A stretch of 64,000 nucleotides of DNA from Perkinsus chesapeaki. Lineage: Eukaryota; Perkinsozoa; Perkinsida; Perkinsidae. The notes under the pieces are model-generated. The model saw only the letters and a list, made by a program, of their open reading frames with translations. It did not search any database and was not told the origin of the DNA. The stretch's first letter is position 1; each line of letters opens with the position of its first letter. The stretch lies in contig JAAPAO010000068.1 in assembly GCA_013115145.1 (NCBI GenBank), positions 1 to 64,000 of the forward strand, given 5' to 3'. Below are positions 1 to 10,890 of this stretch, piece by piece. The translations under genes and the position numbers were made by a program.

Positions 1-557
1 CCCCCCCCCACCCCCGCGCCCCCCCCCGCCCCCCCCTCCGCCACCATCGCTGCCCCAATCGGTTCCCCCTCCGCCACCATCGCTGCCCCAATCGGTTCCC
101 CCTCCGCCACCATCGCTGCCCCAATCGGTTCCTCCTCCGCCACCATCGCTGCCCCAATCGGTTCCTACTCCGCCACCATCGGTTCCTCCTTCACCACCAC
201 CGCTATCTCCTCCCCAATCATTTCCTTCTCCACCACTATCGCCACCCCAGTCTGTGCCTCCCCCACTATTATCATCTCCCCAGCCGCCGCCACCATCGCC
301 ACCGCCGCCTGCGTCATCCTAAACAAACATCAAAGTCACTCATTCCTACCATCACTTACTCCGAATGGGTTAGCCCCATCAAACGGGTTGGACCTAAAAC
401 ACACAGTACCATACAACAGAAAAGACCCTTCCCTCACTCGTCCGGGCCGCCTCCTGAAACGGGATGCTATCCAGTCGGCATTAAGTTTTATCTTACCTGT
501 GACTGCCACCAAGAGAACAGTTATAATGCAGACCCGCAGGGCCCTTGTGTAGAACAT
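1..557 (-). CDS. Secreted Gly/Asp/Trp-rich repeat protein, copy 1 (3' end outside window)
   Basis: Exon 1 (497-557) encodes a hydrophobic signal peptide, MFYTRALRVCIITVLLVAVT. In-phase exons follow at 438-453 (only 16 nt), 360-393 and 1-318. The last exon encodes Gly/Asp/Trp-rich sequence that becomes a tandem 11-residue repeat (GTDWGSDGGGG-like) and runs off the left edge. Every junction is GT-AG and keeps phase. A secreted or surface structural protein is inferred from the signal peptide and composition; no known family is recognised. Two paralogues lie at 8199-8415 and 11255-11650 on the same strand, with the same exon-1 length and a closely similar signal peptide. The 16-nt exon is the least certain part of the model. 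Confidence 0.6.
41..190. repeat. 33-bp tandem repeat, about 4.5 copies, next to a C-rich run
   Basis: Unit starts recur at 41, 74, 107 and 140, with a degenerate partial copy after 173. A C-rich run occupies 1-40. On the minus strand the unit encodes one 11-residue Gly/Asp/Trp repeat of the secreted protein, so it is a coding minisatellite. A repeat of the same 33-bp period but different sequence occurs in the paralogue near 11.3 kb. Confidence 0.85.
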
Positions 558-1182
558 GGGACAAGACAGAACAACTGCGACGATGGGAGTGGTAAACAGA
601 TCCCCACGACCACGATGGCTGAAGATGATAAGGGGCCTTCAAAAAGAAGAATAAAACTTGACTGGAAATCGAGTTCCGTACGGAAGAGCACGAACGATTA
701 TGAAGAACTGTGTAAAAACGGTCAGTGCGCGAGAAAATCCGAGATAATCGACGCACAATTGCCGGGCATATTGTCAATTGTTGCTTCTAGTGGCGAAGGT
801 CCTTAATGGATACCTTTACGCGATACAGGGCCACCACATATCATCCCAATCCAGTAGTGAGCAGCGCCTACCAAAAGAGCGAGGCTCAAAGGATGAGGAA
901 AAGCCTCGGAAATGTGACCTCCGAGGTAAACCGCAGGGGGCTCTCCGGGGGGACTTCGCAGTCGCAAACTGCACTGATTTCACACTTATAAGCATCGACG
1001 TGGCATCTCGGTGACTCTGGATGGAATCTTGGAGTGCAGGTATTCCGAATGCATCGCTCACCGGTCTACAACTCTTGGCGAGAAAAGTTGCTGCCAAGCC
1101 AGGTGTGGGGACACAGTAGACAGGGAAGGGTCATCAGGGCCGCTAGGTCACCATTCACACCGACATTGCTCAAGTACATATT
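558..1182. other. No assignable gene
   Basis: A plus-strand frame at 615-806 (63 codons, lysine/serine-rich, ending GEGP) and another at 806-991 are open and weakly coding-like. I found no convincing splice connection between them or to the gene starting at 1183. Confidence 0.4.
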
Positions 1183-1682
1183 ATGTCAGACAAAAACCAA
1201 TGCCGTCCAATCCTAAATTTCGAGGCGCTGCTGCGGAGAGCACTCGAGGAATCTGCCACACTAATTTGCCGAGCCCCGAAACCGCAAGAACATTATCATC
1301 GGAGCGGAAACTCCTTCGAGTAGATCGCCTTCAAGGCAACCTGCTGGTGGTGATCCCCGAGCTGTCAGGATTGCCGCTTCCGCCGGTCCTTAACAAGCGC
1401 TTCCGCGTTAAATCAAGCACCGCACCCGCCCATCAGGGCCCGCAGCGCTCTTACACGGTCGAAGTCTTCTTTTTGTTACGTAGAAATCAGTCCAGAAGAA
1501 GTCCAGGCGATGGGTGAGCCATAACTGGGCTATTACGATTGACACTGTCCTGTTCAGATGATTCGACAATTGCTGCGATGCTCAAGTCAAAGCAACAAGC
1601 CGCAAGAGAGATAGAGCAAAAGCTAGATCAAACTCTTTACGAGGTAGTAGTCTCTCCTCAAGCAACACCCCGACCCTCGTAA
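1183..1682 (+). CDS. Small three-exon hypothetical protein with a C-terminal helix
   Basis: Model: exons 1183-1319, 1437-1513 and 1558-1682, GT-AG introns of 117 and 44 nt, phases consistent, about 112 residues. The protein starts MSDKNQCRPILNFEALLRRA. Its last exon contains a charged, probably helical or coiled-coil stretch around KSKQQAAREIEQKLDQ, then a short Ser/Pro tail. No family recognised. A second plus-strand frame, very Ser/Thr-rich and free of stops from about 1577 to 1945, overlaps and continues beyond the proposed stop, so an alternative 3' structure is possible. Minus-strand frames over the last exon are also partly open, which lowers confidence. Confidence 0.4.
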
Positions 1683-2099
1683 TAGGTGCAAGTTCTGAGT
1701 CATCAACAACAGTCTCGACCGGATACAGCTCCTCAGCGCCCTCATGGTCATCCTCACTTTACGGTACCACATCACGCACCCAATATCGCGACGATTTCCG
1801 CTGTCAGGTTCCTGCGAAGCCCGTCGTTGGTCTGGAGCGTCCCAACACCGCTCCTCATGGGGATGTCTGGCAAGAATACTCGCCAAATCGCATGGTAGCC
1901 CGCCCACTGCTGAGCTTGAGCAGTCGCTGTCTTTCTTCAGTCTGATGTCTTAGAAGATGATATGTCAAACCGGCTGCCTTACCATGCCGGCACAATTTGT
2001 GTGTGAGTGTCTCCAACGAATCTTGCGTTCAACGAAGTTACTAGAACTTGACACTTCCTCTGGAGAAAATAATTATTATTCACCATGCAGCTATTGTCA

Positions 2100-3851
2100 T
2101 TAACAACAAGTGAAATCCTCCATACCGCAGTCCATTGCCATCATCGACGCATTGCTGCCGACACTCTCTCGCGCTCGGCGGCGGCGGCGGTCAAGGCCTT
2201 CACCCTCCTCTGCGGACTCTTCAATCTCGACATCAGCGAGGTCGGGTGTCATGGCTGTTGGTACGTTGAATGCCTCGAAGTCGTCACCAGGATCTTCCCA
2301 CAGCCCTCTGGTTCGCTCTTCCTCGGTAATGAATTCCTAACAGCGCACTATCATCAGCACAATCCCCTTGTTGTTGCTCACCATTGTTATCCACCTATCC
2401 CCCAGCTCAAAAAGGAGATCATAGGAAGGCACCAATGCAGGAGTCTCCTCCGTGCCCCCAGATGCCTCCTTCAATAGAGCGACCTGACGCCACAACGCGC
2501 ACTAGGAAGACTTGACAATGCGGAAAACGCCAATTATACACTTGAGACCATAATCGCCATTGTAAATTTTCTGTTATATACAGTACAGTATCGTACAAGG
2601 GGCTACCTTTTCGTATCAAGTCTTACTGTAAGTCAGCGATGACTATATTATCATTTTCAGAACACATAGGTGCAGCGTTCAAGTGGAAGTCTATACCGAC
2701 TTTTCGTTCGATCATCTCCTCAGTGCTAACCTCCTTGTTCCCCTGCAGCTGTGTTCCCTTCTCTCGTCGGAGTTTCTCCTACACAACAATTCACTCAACA
2801 ACCGCCTCGCAGGGCCCACCAGCAGTGCTTGCTTCGTTGCTATGGAAGCCTTCAAAGCTTCGACTCTTCGAGTGGCGTTTTCGACTGACGCCTTGCTCGG
2901 GCGGATCAGCCCTCGGTAGCAGAGTTCAAGTCGAGCTTGCTGCCTCAATAACATGCATTTCGTGGAGATGCCGAGAATGCTCTCCCCTCGCCAGGCCACG
3001 ATCTAATAGAGCCTGTTCCAGGAGCCTTTCGGGCATCACGTACCATATTGTCGGCGAAGCTAAGCAGTGCCTGGTGGCTAGCTGACAGGCTCACCCTACC
3101 GGCACCCTCAAAATAGAGCTTTCGAACGGCATCAACGATTCTAAGCCAGCATGAGCGCGGCCGTCGAATGAAGCCAGATCCTCACCTGGTAAAGGCTTCA
3201 GCGTAGAGATGGTGGTCATAGGCGTCTCCGGGCAGGCGGTTGTGGAGTATCTTCTTCAGATCCTAAAATCAACTGGCCATCGGAAGACCCAGGTTCGAAT
3301 CCCAGTCGCACCTCGGCAATCTGCTCTATCCTCAGGAGCCCCTTGCTCAAGAGGATGTTCGAAAGCTTGTCGCGCCCCGGAGGACGGTTGGCCAGACCTG
3401 CCACAGCTAACCCATCTGCAATCCCATAGTCCACACTTTGTAGCATCTCCGCGCTCTTAACAGGCTCGTTGTGTCGCTGTCCCCTCTGGACACAATCCAT
3501 CATTGGACCACTCGACTGGGGGACTTCTCGAGCATTCCGAGCAGCCTGACACCGACTGCCGCCAGTAACTGGCATTTCGACCTACCACATCAGAGAGCAT
3601 GCTAGCATAGAAGCTGGTGTAGGAGCGAGCTGAGCCCTCAACTGGCGAGTCGGACGCGGTCTGAAGGCACGAATATCTCGCTATGACAGCCCGCGGCCTC
3701 GTCCCACCTCTTGTGTCTGAATCGGCGTGGTCGGGTTCCATCGTCCAGAGTTGTCTGAAGCGTAGCCCTCCAGCTCCGTGATTCCTGCCAGCGGCCTCAG
3801 ACCTGCGGCGCGTGAAATCTCACCTCGATGCGAGGGGGCGCTGGGCTCCAT
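2100..3851 (-). CDS. Multi-exon hypothetical protein with an acidic/Arg-rich C-terminus
   Basis: Start chosen at MEPSAPSHRGEISRAAG (3851). In-phase exons then include SPVEGSARSYTSFYASMLSD, a block ending in LLRIEQIAE (lower edge 3312), DLKKILHNRLPGDAYDHHLY (from 3262), a block ending SFADNM, and a helical segment (KASVENATRRVEALKASIAT, near 2820). The last exons give EFITEEERTRGLWEDPGDD and an Arg-run plus acidic tail ending FTCC. Six or more introns of about 45-60 nt were found. The join near 2.52-2.75 kb is unresolved. The intron at 3263-3311 carries a tRNA T-arm-like motif (see findings). No known domain recognised; probably cytoplasmic or nuclear since no signal peptide or membrane helix is seen. 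Confidence 0.55.
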
Positions 3852-4318
3852 TACTCGGGGGTTAAGGGATGGATAACTGAATCTAGCGGCATAGATGACT
3901 AACAGTGGAAACAGCATCCTACGAGACACCGCTGTCCGGTCGAGTCTGCCAAGTGCCTTCCGAACCACCACTTAATGGAGCATTGCTCACCGTGGGAGGC
4001 GCCTGAAGTGGGCCAAGGTAATGACCAGAGTACTGCAGCGGCATCTCTGCCATTAGCAAAAGTAATTCGATCCACAACCTCCCCAGTATTGGTTCGATGG
4101 ATAAGCTCCTAACGACACAGCCTTCCTTATCGACACCCTGTCCAGATAGTAGTGGGATTTATATAAGGATCTTTGGCCACATCGTTGCCGACAAAACGTG
4201 CCATCAGTGGTCTCGCCCGACAGGCTCTTGCTTGAGAAAATAATATCCCCGATATTTAGCATACATACAATATACACTCCAATGCTCTCGACGATAACGC
4301 TACCCCACGGTCAAGCTC
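3852..4318. other. No assignable gene
   Basis: Frames on both strands are short and lack coding character. This is probably the promoter of the gene starting at 3851 and the 3' region of the gene ending at 4319. Confidence 0.4.
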
Positions 4319-4880
4319 CTACCACACGCAGCCCAATCCGGTAGTGAAACCCACATGCTTTTCGATAACCTCTGTCGAGCGGGAGCGACCACGCTGCTGC
4401 TCACGGATAGAACTCACCGGCGGTTGGTAGCTCCGGGCACTCACTGGCGGCGGTGGCGGCGGGCCCTGGGATGCTCCGTAAGGCCTGTACCCAAACTCCG
4501 GCGACGTGTGCTGGCGAGTCGTGGACGAAAATGAAGGAGTCTGCCAACCGAAAGTATGATCATTCCGTAACGGGCCAGCGGTCCTACGGGGCCGGCTTCT
4601 TGTGTGGGCTGCCACTGCGTTTGTGACAGCTCATCGTCCAACGCAGCATCTGGATGCACTTGGAGGAGCTCATAGATTTTCACAACTTACTCCTTTCCCT
4701 ATTCCCTATCACCGAGGCCGGTGTTGGACGAGGATCGTAGTTCGCAAAGCTGTACCTGAGCTTGGATACCCGAGAGCGCCGCAGCCGGCGACTGTACTCG
4801 TTCCAGTTTGGCGGCTCTGAGGGGCGACTGGCGAGGTCAACGGTGGGGGCAACGCTGCGTGCCGAAGCCGAAGAACCCAT
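4319..4880 (-). CDS. Pro/Arg/Ser-rich hypothetical protein
   Basis: Exon 1 (4713-4880) begins MGSSASARSVAPTVDLASRP and is 56 codons in phase 0. An exon from about 4540 down to 4319 continues in phase with TPSFSSTTRQHTSPEFGYRP, a six-proline run, an Arg/Ser patch and a C-terminus ending GLGCVW. The 170 nt between them may hold a further exon: a frame containing LDDELSQTQWQPTQEAG is open there. The composition suggests a disordered or cytoskeleton-associated protein, but no family is recognised. No signal peptide. Confidence 0.45.
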
Positions 4881-5149
4881 TGCCTGATCGCAACAAGTTG
4901 TAGATCAACAAGCAGGGATAATCTGCATTCACTCTTTCTTGCTGCGCCACGAAATTCGGTGGTCCGGTGGTAGAGTAGGTCGGTTGGTCAGGGGACATGT
5001 GTTGATACAGGATCGGCGATGGGGACTGAAACCGGATAACGAAGTGGAGGATATCTTTTCCTTATATGGGTTCAGAAAGGGTTCTCAGTAGATATATCCT
5101 GGAGCTCTCTCTCCCTGTTTAAAATGCTTTATGGGGAATATGTATCACA

Positions 5150-5428
5150 TCATCTAAGAATATAACAGCCTTCATCGTTGAGTCTGTATAAGTCGAGAAA
5201 AGGGACAATTCTATAAACGTTCCTCAACAGCGAAGGCTCTGCGAGATACACAGGCGCCCAAGGGCTTCCGCCACATAGTGCTTTGAGGCTACTCGCGACG
5301 AGCTCTACGGAACAAAGCGAACTGACATCCTGTTGGTCCTCCTCCAGCAGCAGCTCCTCCTCTTGCCATTGCGTGGGATAATCTTCTTCAACCACAGAGT
5401 CGGCAAGATTCACTTCTGAAGAAACCAT
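5150..5428 (-). CDS. Intronless acidic hypothetical protein, 92 residues
   Basis: A complete ATG-to-TGA frame. The N-terminal half is strongly acidic with Glu/Asp/Leu runs (EEELLLEEDQQD, residues about 22-33). The C-terminal half is hydrophobic/basic without a clear membrane helix, ending DEGCYILR. The opposite strand is full of stops here, which favours real coding. It sits between two genes on the same strand. Function unknown. Confidence 0.45.
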   Translation of the reverse strand: MVSSEVNLADSVVEEDYPTQWQEEELLLEEDQQDVSSLCSVELVASSLKALCGGSPWAPVYLAEPSLLRNVYRIVPFLDLYRLNDEGCYILR

Positions 5429-5675
5429 CGCTCCACCAACCTCTACGGTAATAGATCACCTTCCTTATCGTTAGAGAGGTACACAGAGTCCGCAGATTCC
5501 AGCGAGGAGCGGTTGCCTTTTAACGCCACGTTCTCCTTGTCGTCGTTGGCCTAAGGCGACTCCTAACAAGGAGGCCTGATGAGCCTACCGGTTGAATGTC
5601 TGCTGCATTTCCTATTGAAACATCCTTTATCCCATGACGGAGCCTCGGCTGCGTTACGGGTAGCCTGAAGGAAGT

Positions 5676-6600
5676 CTAACGTAGACATTGAAAGCCGCTA
5701 ACCCACCGGCCGCCGGTCACTGTGTGCACTCGAGTCAGTCCCGGCGCTGCTCGGCCTTCCGCTGGGAAGACGGGGCCTAAGCGGAAGAAAGCTACCGCCA
5801 GACGACTGTAGTAAATTGCACCCGTGTGAGCTCTTGTTAGATGCCGTCTATTGGGGCTATCCACTCTTCGTCTTTTAGGAGAAACTGCTGAGCTGGTCTG
5901 ATGCTGCTGCGCTGCCGCTAGGTCAGCGGCCACTCTGGCACTTAGCCGCTCTCGAGTCGCCATTGCAGGACCAACAGGGCTCTCCCATGTGATAGACTCA
6001 GAACAAAAGCCAACAATGGCAGAGAATGTCCCACAAGGTGAGCTCTTCATAAAAGCGTGCATGACAAGAAGACACCAGAAACACACAACAACAGTTATAT
6101 TAAATCAAGTGATCAGCGGCGTCACTGCTCGATCTGGAACGTATAGTAGAAGTGAGGCGAACCTGAAAAGATAATTCCACGAGGGGTTCTTGAGGCCATT
6201 CATAGAGGACCTCGGGCCATTCGGGGTCGCTGCTATCGGAAAGATCGATGGATAAGACTTCGCAAGGCGACATGATCATGCCAGTGTCCAGAATAGACAG
6301 AGGCGGGCCTGAGGTTACCCGACCTAACCACGTCGAAGTGCAGACCTACTATCAGCCGTGATGTCCCTGGCCACACCAATGCGTACTGGATAGCTATTGC
6401 TGAACTCGGGAACGGATAGCAATGCGCTTTCTGGAAGCCCTACGATGTTTCGGAAATCTGTCTGGATTCCAGACTCCATTCTGTACTCGGGCTGCTCGGA
6501 AGATCGACAGTAGTTATACTGTTCATATCGTTTTCGCTACTAGGAGTGCCCAGTAACACCGATTCGCCCGAAGGGTAAAGGAAGCTCTGAAATCCGCAAG
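5676..6600 (-). CDS. Multi-exon Ser/acidic-rich hypothetical protein (model incomplete)
   Basis: Several minus-strand stretches between short intron-like gaps look coding: FQSFLYPSGESVLLGTPSSE (about 6540-6600), SNSYPVRIGVARDITADSR (about 6320-6380), MIMSPCEVLSIDLSDSSDPE continuing to ELSFQ (about 6170-6275), and MATRERLSARVAADLAAAQQ with a basic patch SPKRRRVDSP (about 5830-5965). The patch is a plausible nuclear localisation signal and resembles SKRRRVE in the next gene (7348-7899), so the two may be diverged relatives or nuclear factors. Start, stop and some joins could not be fixed. Confidence 0.35.
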
Positions 6601-6972
6601 ACTCGGTGTCACAGGAAATTGTAAGGCGAAACCGTCAACGTATCTGCTTACAGCACCGTAACGAGCCGGCAATCATATATCATACAGAGCAGGGAAGTAA
6701 CATGATTGTGGCGTATTACCAAATATATCGGTACAACAATGGTATTGATGCCAGGCAGGAATGGTCCTCACTGAGGACTCCCCAGCAAAGGGAACTGCGA
6801 CACTTTTGGGGAAGGAAAGCGAGTCGCAGGTGGAGCTTTCGAGAAAGCACAGATATTGTTCTCCCTTCCACAAAAATAACCAACTACTTTCGCTTTCCGT
6901 TTCGGAAGAGCATCTACTAGGGCACAGGAGAGTAGAACATGAAAAGTTTTTTGGCCAATAAATCTATATTAA
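6601..6972. other. No assignable gene
   Basis: A 104-codon plus-strand frame (6606-6920) is open but has no recognisable composition or start context. It was not called as a gene. Confidence 0.35.
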
Positions 6973-7057
6973 CCGGCAATAGCTCAGTTGGTAGAGCGTT
7001 CGACTGTAGTACGAACTAGACATCGAATGGTCCCTGGTTCGATTCCGGGTTGCCGGA
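6973..7057 (+). tRNA. tRNA-Tyr (anticodon GTA) with a 12-nt intron
   Basis: The acceptor stem CCGGCAA pairs with TTGCCGG. The D-arm is GCTC AGTTGGTA GAGC. The anticodon stem TTCGA (6999-7003) pairs with TCGAA (7023-7027), and the loop CTGTAG|A contains anticodon GTA at 7006-7008. The T-arm is CCTGG TTCGATT CCGGG, with discriminator A at 7057. The loop closes only if 7010-7021 is removed, a 12-nt intron at the canonical position after base 37, as is usual for eukaryotic tRNA-Tyr. Confidence 0.95.
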
Positions 7058-7347
7058 CTTATCCGAGAATAAGTGTTCTCACCTCTTCTCTCTCCGGATC
7101 TCGCCTATGCACTGGTACTAGCAATGGTAGCTCAACCAGAGGTACCTGAAGCTCCATTGCTTATCTTTCAGCACGTGACGATATATATAATTTTGTAACC
7201 GAGCAATTTCACGAAAAAAACTGGGCGACCGAAAAATAAACCACTGTTATACGTACAGTATCTGTCATGATTCATTCAGCCTAGAGGCTCAACTGTCAAA
7301 AGAAAATTAACAAATTGAAGGGCTTATTTGAAGAAGTTTCTGATATT

Positions 7348-7899
7348 CTATAATTTTGTAAAGAAGAGGTTTACATCCTGGGCACAGATAAAATGTGTAT
7401 ATAGATGCAGATCACACGCCAGCATCTGAACCCTACCCCATCGTCACTGGGCAACACAGCCACAGGAGTACTCAAATCTGAATCAGGCTCTGGGTGAGGT
7501 TCTTCACGCGTAACATTCGGTGACGACTGATAGCTCGAACTAGACTCGACCCTCCGCCGCTTGGAACCCTCTGACGGTCCAACATCGGATTCCTTGCAGT
7601 GACCCCGCGGCATCTGGAGCGAAAGCCAATAACTGTTATCGCACCTAACCTACAGCGTGGCAACGAACTCACCTCTTCTTGTTGCTGAGGGGTATCAACT
7701 GCACCGCAGCAAGCTGGAATCTCTTCACCGGGTGTCTTGGGAAGCTCTGGAGAGCCAGTATTGGCATTGGGCGTGACTGCTGGGTACCAGTCCTGCTCAG
7801 CTATCAGGCCATTTCTTCAGGAGTGCCACTTACCTTAACCACAGGCCACTGGTCACTCTCCCGATCAACGCTGTTAGTCGCACGAGGGAAATCAGACAT
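7348..7899 (-). CDS. Four-exon small protein with a candidate nuclear localisation signal
   Basis: Exons 7834-7899, 7673-7792, 7437-7613 and 7348-7377, all joined in phase 0 by GT-AG introns of 41, 59 and 59 nt. About 130 residues. It starts MSDFPRATNSVDRESDQWP, is Pro/Glu/Ser-rich, has a basic cluster GSKRRRVESSSS in exon 3, and ends DVNLFFTKL. The protein looks largely disordered and nuclear. No family recognised. The consistent phase across all four exons is the main support. Confidence 0.55.
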
Positions 7900-8198
7900 A
7901 ATGAACGGCTATTCTACAGCTAGCACACCCGACTCTGGAGTACCCATGATTGAGATATGTGATTAACCAACGCAAAAGGTCGGGGGTAGGAGGAGCCTAC
8001 AAATGGGATGCCCTCCACTGGGGGGTATACTTCCAGAATAGTCTACTCGACTTGACAAGGCGGCTATAGAGCGTAGCATGATCACGTAACGTGACCAATT
8101 AAAAACGTCTATATCATCAGTCCGCATAGACCGGACAATAAAATTAATGAATGATGGGTGCATAAGCACTGGACTCACGACGACAAAATGTCACCTAC
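7900..8198. other. Intergenic, no gene seen
   Basis: AT-rich spacer between a minus-strand gene start (7899) and the stop of the next minus-strand gene (8199). No structured RNA or long frame recognised. Confidence 0.4.
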
Positions 8199-8415
8199 TC
8201 AGAAACCGCCGCCCCCACCACCACCGCCCTCGGGATCAGGCGTATCCTAAACACAAACATGCAGGCCAGCCATTACCATAAGAGCTCACTTTGGACGGGT
8301 GACCTCCTGAAACAAGCCATAAAACTATCTACTCGGCATTATGCTTAATCTTACCTGAGACTATCACCAAGAGAACAGTTATAATGCAGACTTGCAGGGC
8401 CCTTGTATAGCGCAT
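8199..8415 (-). CDS. Secreted short Gly-rich peptide, copy 2
   Basis: Exons 8355-8415, 8290-8306 (17 nt) and 8199-8246, GT-AG introns, phases consistent, 41 residues. The signal peptide MRYTRALQVCIITVLLVIVS is nearly identical to copy 1. The mature part is only about 20 residues, with eight consecutive glycines before a terminal Phe. Compared with copies 1 and 3 the repeat region has almost disappeared. It could be a short secreted peptide or a degenerating copy; the intact frame and splice sites favour the former. Intron 1 shares the ATAATGCCGAGTAG element with copy 3. Confidence 0.55.
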
Positions 8416-9401
8416 GGGGCAAATACAGGAAAACTGTAATGATGGGAGACTCGTATGTAATAAGGGTAATATACGTCGCCCTATAGAAATATGGTCCACT
8501 CTCCCCAGACATACGTAAGAGATCGTCTCCAACACTGTCACTTGCTCTTTGTTGATGACGAGACAAGGGAGCCAACAAATATTTCAGCCGTGAACGATTA
8601 CAGAGTAATCTCATGCACGCAAGCGCACCGCCTGAGCTAATCGCAGTGTGACCATGGCGCGGCGCATTGTGCCTGCGGGCGAAAAGCCTCGCTCGCAGAA
8701 AAAGAGGGCCTCGAGTAAACGAGCCATCAACAAACAAATAACGATCGACGCGGGGCTACCGATAACCTCGGGAGGTCGTCGGAATCACTCCTCCAGCCAG
8801 CCTCGCCATCTCGAGGTCTTCAACAACCAAAAGTGGAAGAGGTAGACCATAGGCGCTAACCGCATAGTCAGCCTATAACCCACACAGGTGGTACAGCAGC
8901 CGGCTGGTGGTGCTGCTGCTGCCCAGACACTGCATAGCATTCGACTCACTCTCGCACGGCGGCGATGCCGATGTGCACGCATGAACAAGGGATGGTGAGG
9001 CGCACCATCAACAAGGATCCCGATCATAATCGCTGGGAGGTTTCCGGGAGGTGGAGGCGTGACGTCGCGGCCGGCGAGGCGGCAGTGCTGTCACGTCACC
9101 CCTGGCCGCCAGTTTGGCGCCGGGCCGAGTGATCCTTGACCATTGCCAGCGGAAAGATAATAGAACCGGCATTGGCTTCGCAGCTGAGCGAAGCACGCCT
9201 CTATTTAGACCCTCCACTGCACAGCAGGACGATCTATCCTATATATCTAGCCCACTTGATATGTTTGCTCCGACTAGAGATCTACCAATTATAACCTTAC
9301 ACCTATGCGAAACCGGCTTGGGATTCGGACGATTTGCACTTGCATATATTCCAACACCGAACGCAACACGGATAGCCAATTCCTCCCTCCTGAAAACTTA
9401 T
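8416..9401. other. No assignable gene
   Basis: Contains a basic plus-strand frame at 8648-8845 (RRIVPAGEKPRSQKKRASS) and part of a longer plus-strand frame starting at 9114 that reads into the duplicated segment. Neither has a supported start or splice structure. Confidence 0.35.
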
Positions 9402-10045
9402 CCCCTCCTGATTAACGGTCCACCCAGGAGCTTGTTTTTGCCCATAATAGAAACGATACAAATGATTCAGTTCTCCAATAGTAGCATAATACAGTACAAT
9501 AGCGCAGGCGAATGTTACTCGACAGGCGGCAAGTGGGTGTCGCTCTGTCGGCCGCTGTATGGCTGCGCGGTCTTCTCATCGAACCCAAAGGAAGGCTCTC
9601 CCGCAGATCCCGCAGCAAACGGCGTTGGGGCCGGAGGAAGGCATACCGTGTCTCCCATTGATAAATCAATGTCCCAGTTGTATCTGACCAGCTACGAGCT
9701 AGCAGCTCGAGGCAACGGCAACAACTAGCTTACCTGAAGCTCGCGTGTAGGCGACGATTAACCCAATAGAAGACATAAAGGACAGCTAATTGGGGAACAA
9801 GGAGGCTGAAGCCTCGAGTCAGAATGAACCTGAGAAACCGCATAGGAATCCCTCCGAACTCCGTCACTTACGCAGCAGTCTCCGCCCATGGAGCATGAGC
9901 AAGAAAGTGCTCACAACTCTTAACGACCTCATCTCCTTCATCTTTCCTGGCGGCGATTATCAGTACTATGTCCCACACGACGGTTATGAATGCAGCTAGG
10001 GCCTCGAGGCCTACCAAAACCTACACTCAACCACATCTCCAATAT
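9402..10045 (+). repeat. Near-identical direct duplication, copy A (644 bp)
   Basis: Matches 13014-13657 at a constant offset of 3612 bp with only a handful of substitutions and no indels that I could see. Both copies are followed by more diverged homologous sequence, which again aligns around 10633-10860 and 14150-14340. The original duplication was therefore probably about 1.5 kb, with a recently homogenised 644-bp part. Confidence 0.9.
9411..9728 (+). CDS. Duplicated hypothetical exon, copy A
   Basis: An open plus-strand frame ending in TAG, with coding-like composition: NSSIIQYNSAGECYSTGGKW, SLCRPLYGCAVFSSNP, then a Gly/Ala/Ser-rich tail. The patch CYSTGGKWVSLCRPL resembles AYSTGGYELGSPCRL in the paralogue at 19194-20117, so this may be a fragment related to that family; the similarity is short. 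A second open stretch (9790-9999, ending HDGYECS) follows and is also duplicated. The gene start and splice structure are unknown. Confidence 0.35.
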   Translation: MNGPPRSLFLPIIETIQMIQFSNSSIIQYNSAGECYSTGGKWVSLCRPLYGCAVFSSNPKEGSPADPAANGVGAGGRHTVSPIDKSMSQLYLTSYELAARGNGNN

Positions 10046-10632
10046 AGGGTTCCGCGGAACTTCCGAGGAGCGGAGATGTTACTAGTGGGAGAGGGAATCG
10101 TAATACACCTTACTTCTGAGGGCAATTAATGCTACTCGATGATACATAGTGTAAATAAGTTCTACCACCACTATACCACCAACTCCAATGACTAACCCAA
10201 TATACAATCGACGCACCCAGCGATGTGTTAAAATATGGGCATGTAGGTGGCTAGTTAGAAAATGCAGACATAGCAGATTTCATTCCCTTCATAAAGTCAT
10301 GCTTGTACGAGCACTCCTCCAAGCGGCTTTAAGGCAGTCGCCATCCTGCTGGTGACGTGGGGCGCCGCCGCCGCAACGTTCGTATTGCGAAATTGTTCCT
10401 CCTTCACTCAAAAGGCCATTAGGAAGTTGCAATAATTTATATTCAATAATACTCCATCATGGGGCAGTAGTAACAATAATATATTTTATCCATCTTGGGG
10501 GTTATCTTTAAATATTATATTAGTAATTGATATACTAATTAGTACTTGATTAGAAAGTATGGTGCAAACATAGATTGCAACCAACAATAGACATGCTACC
10601 GGCAACCGCTTCAAGGGTATCTAAATCACTGC
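10046..10632. other. AT-rich intergenic sequence
   Basis: No frame of interest on either strand. Very AT-rich between about 10425 and 10560. The first 100 bases are a diverged continuation of the duplicated segment. Confidence 0.4.
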
Positions 10633-10890
10633 TTGAATGTTCTTAACAAACCGCGATTTATGCCAAACCCTACAGCTACTGATAGTAGGTTTTCCTGTGT
10701 TCGCTCCAGACCCTCGTCCTCTACTATTCCGGCTCCCGTCAGAGCAGGCGAAGGCGAAACGCCCGAATCGATGGAGATGCCGTGTGGTCAGGCAGCTCGC
10801 ATCGAACGCCTGGAAGAGCCCGAGTTGGAACTCCGGCAAAAGAGAGCGGAACCGAAGCCTTCGAAAGGTCAGCGTCTCTCAAGCAGGTAA
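10633..10890 (+). CDS. Diverged duplicated exon, copy A
   Basis: The plus-strand frame containing ATDSRFSCVRSRPSSSTIPA, then GEGETPESMEMPCG and AARIERLEE. The same frame is kept in the second copy near 14150-14340 (ATTSRFFRVRSMPSASTIPA, GEGEMSESTDIPCG, AARIERLRE). Frame conservation despite nucleotide divergence suggests it is or was translated. The true start is uncertain and function is unknown. Confidence 0.35.
   Translation: MNVLNKPRFMPNPTATDSRFSCVRSRPSSSTIPAPVRAGEGETPESMEMPCGQAARIERLEEPELELRQKRAEPKPSKGQRLSSR

Noticed and set aside
1-40. C-rich run as a telomere
   Set aside because: Not a regular telomeric unit; it continues in frame into the Gly-rich coding repeat.
3043-3110. A 24-nt intron in the gene at 2100-3851
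   Set aside because: The stretch is a multiple of three and open, so it is read through as coding sequence.
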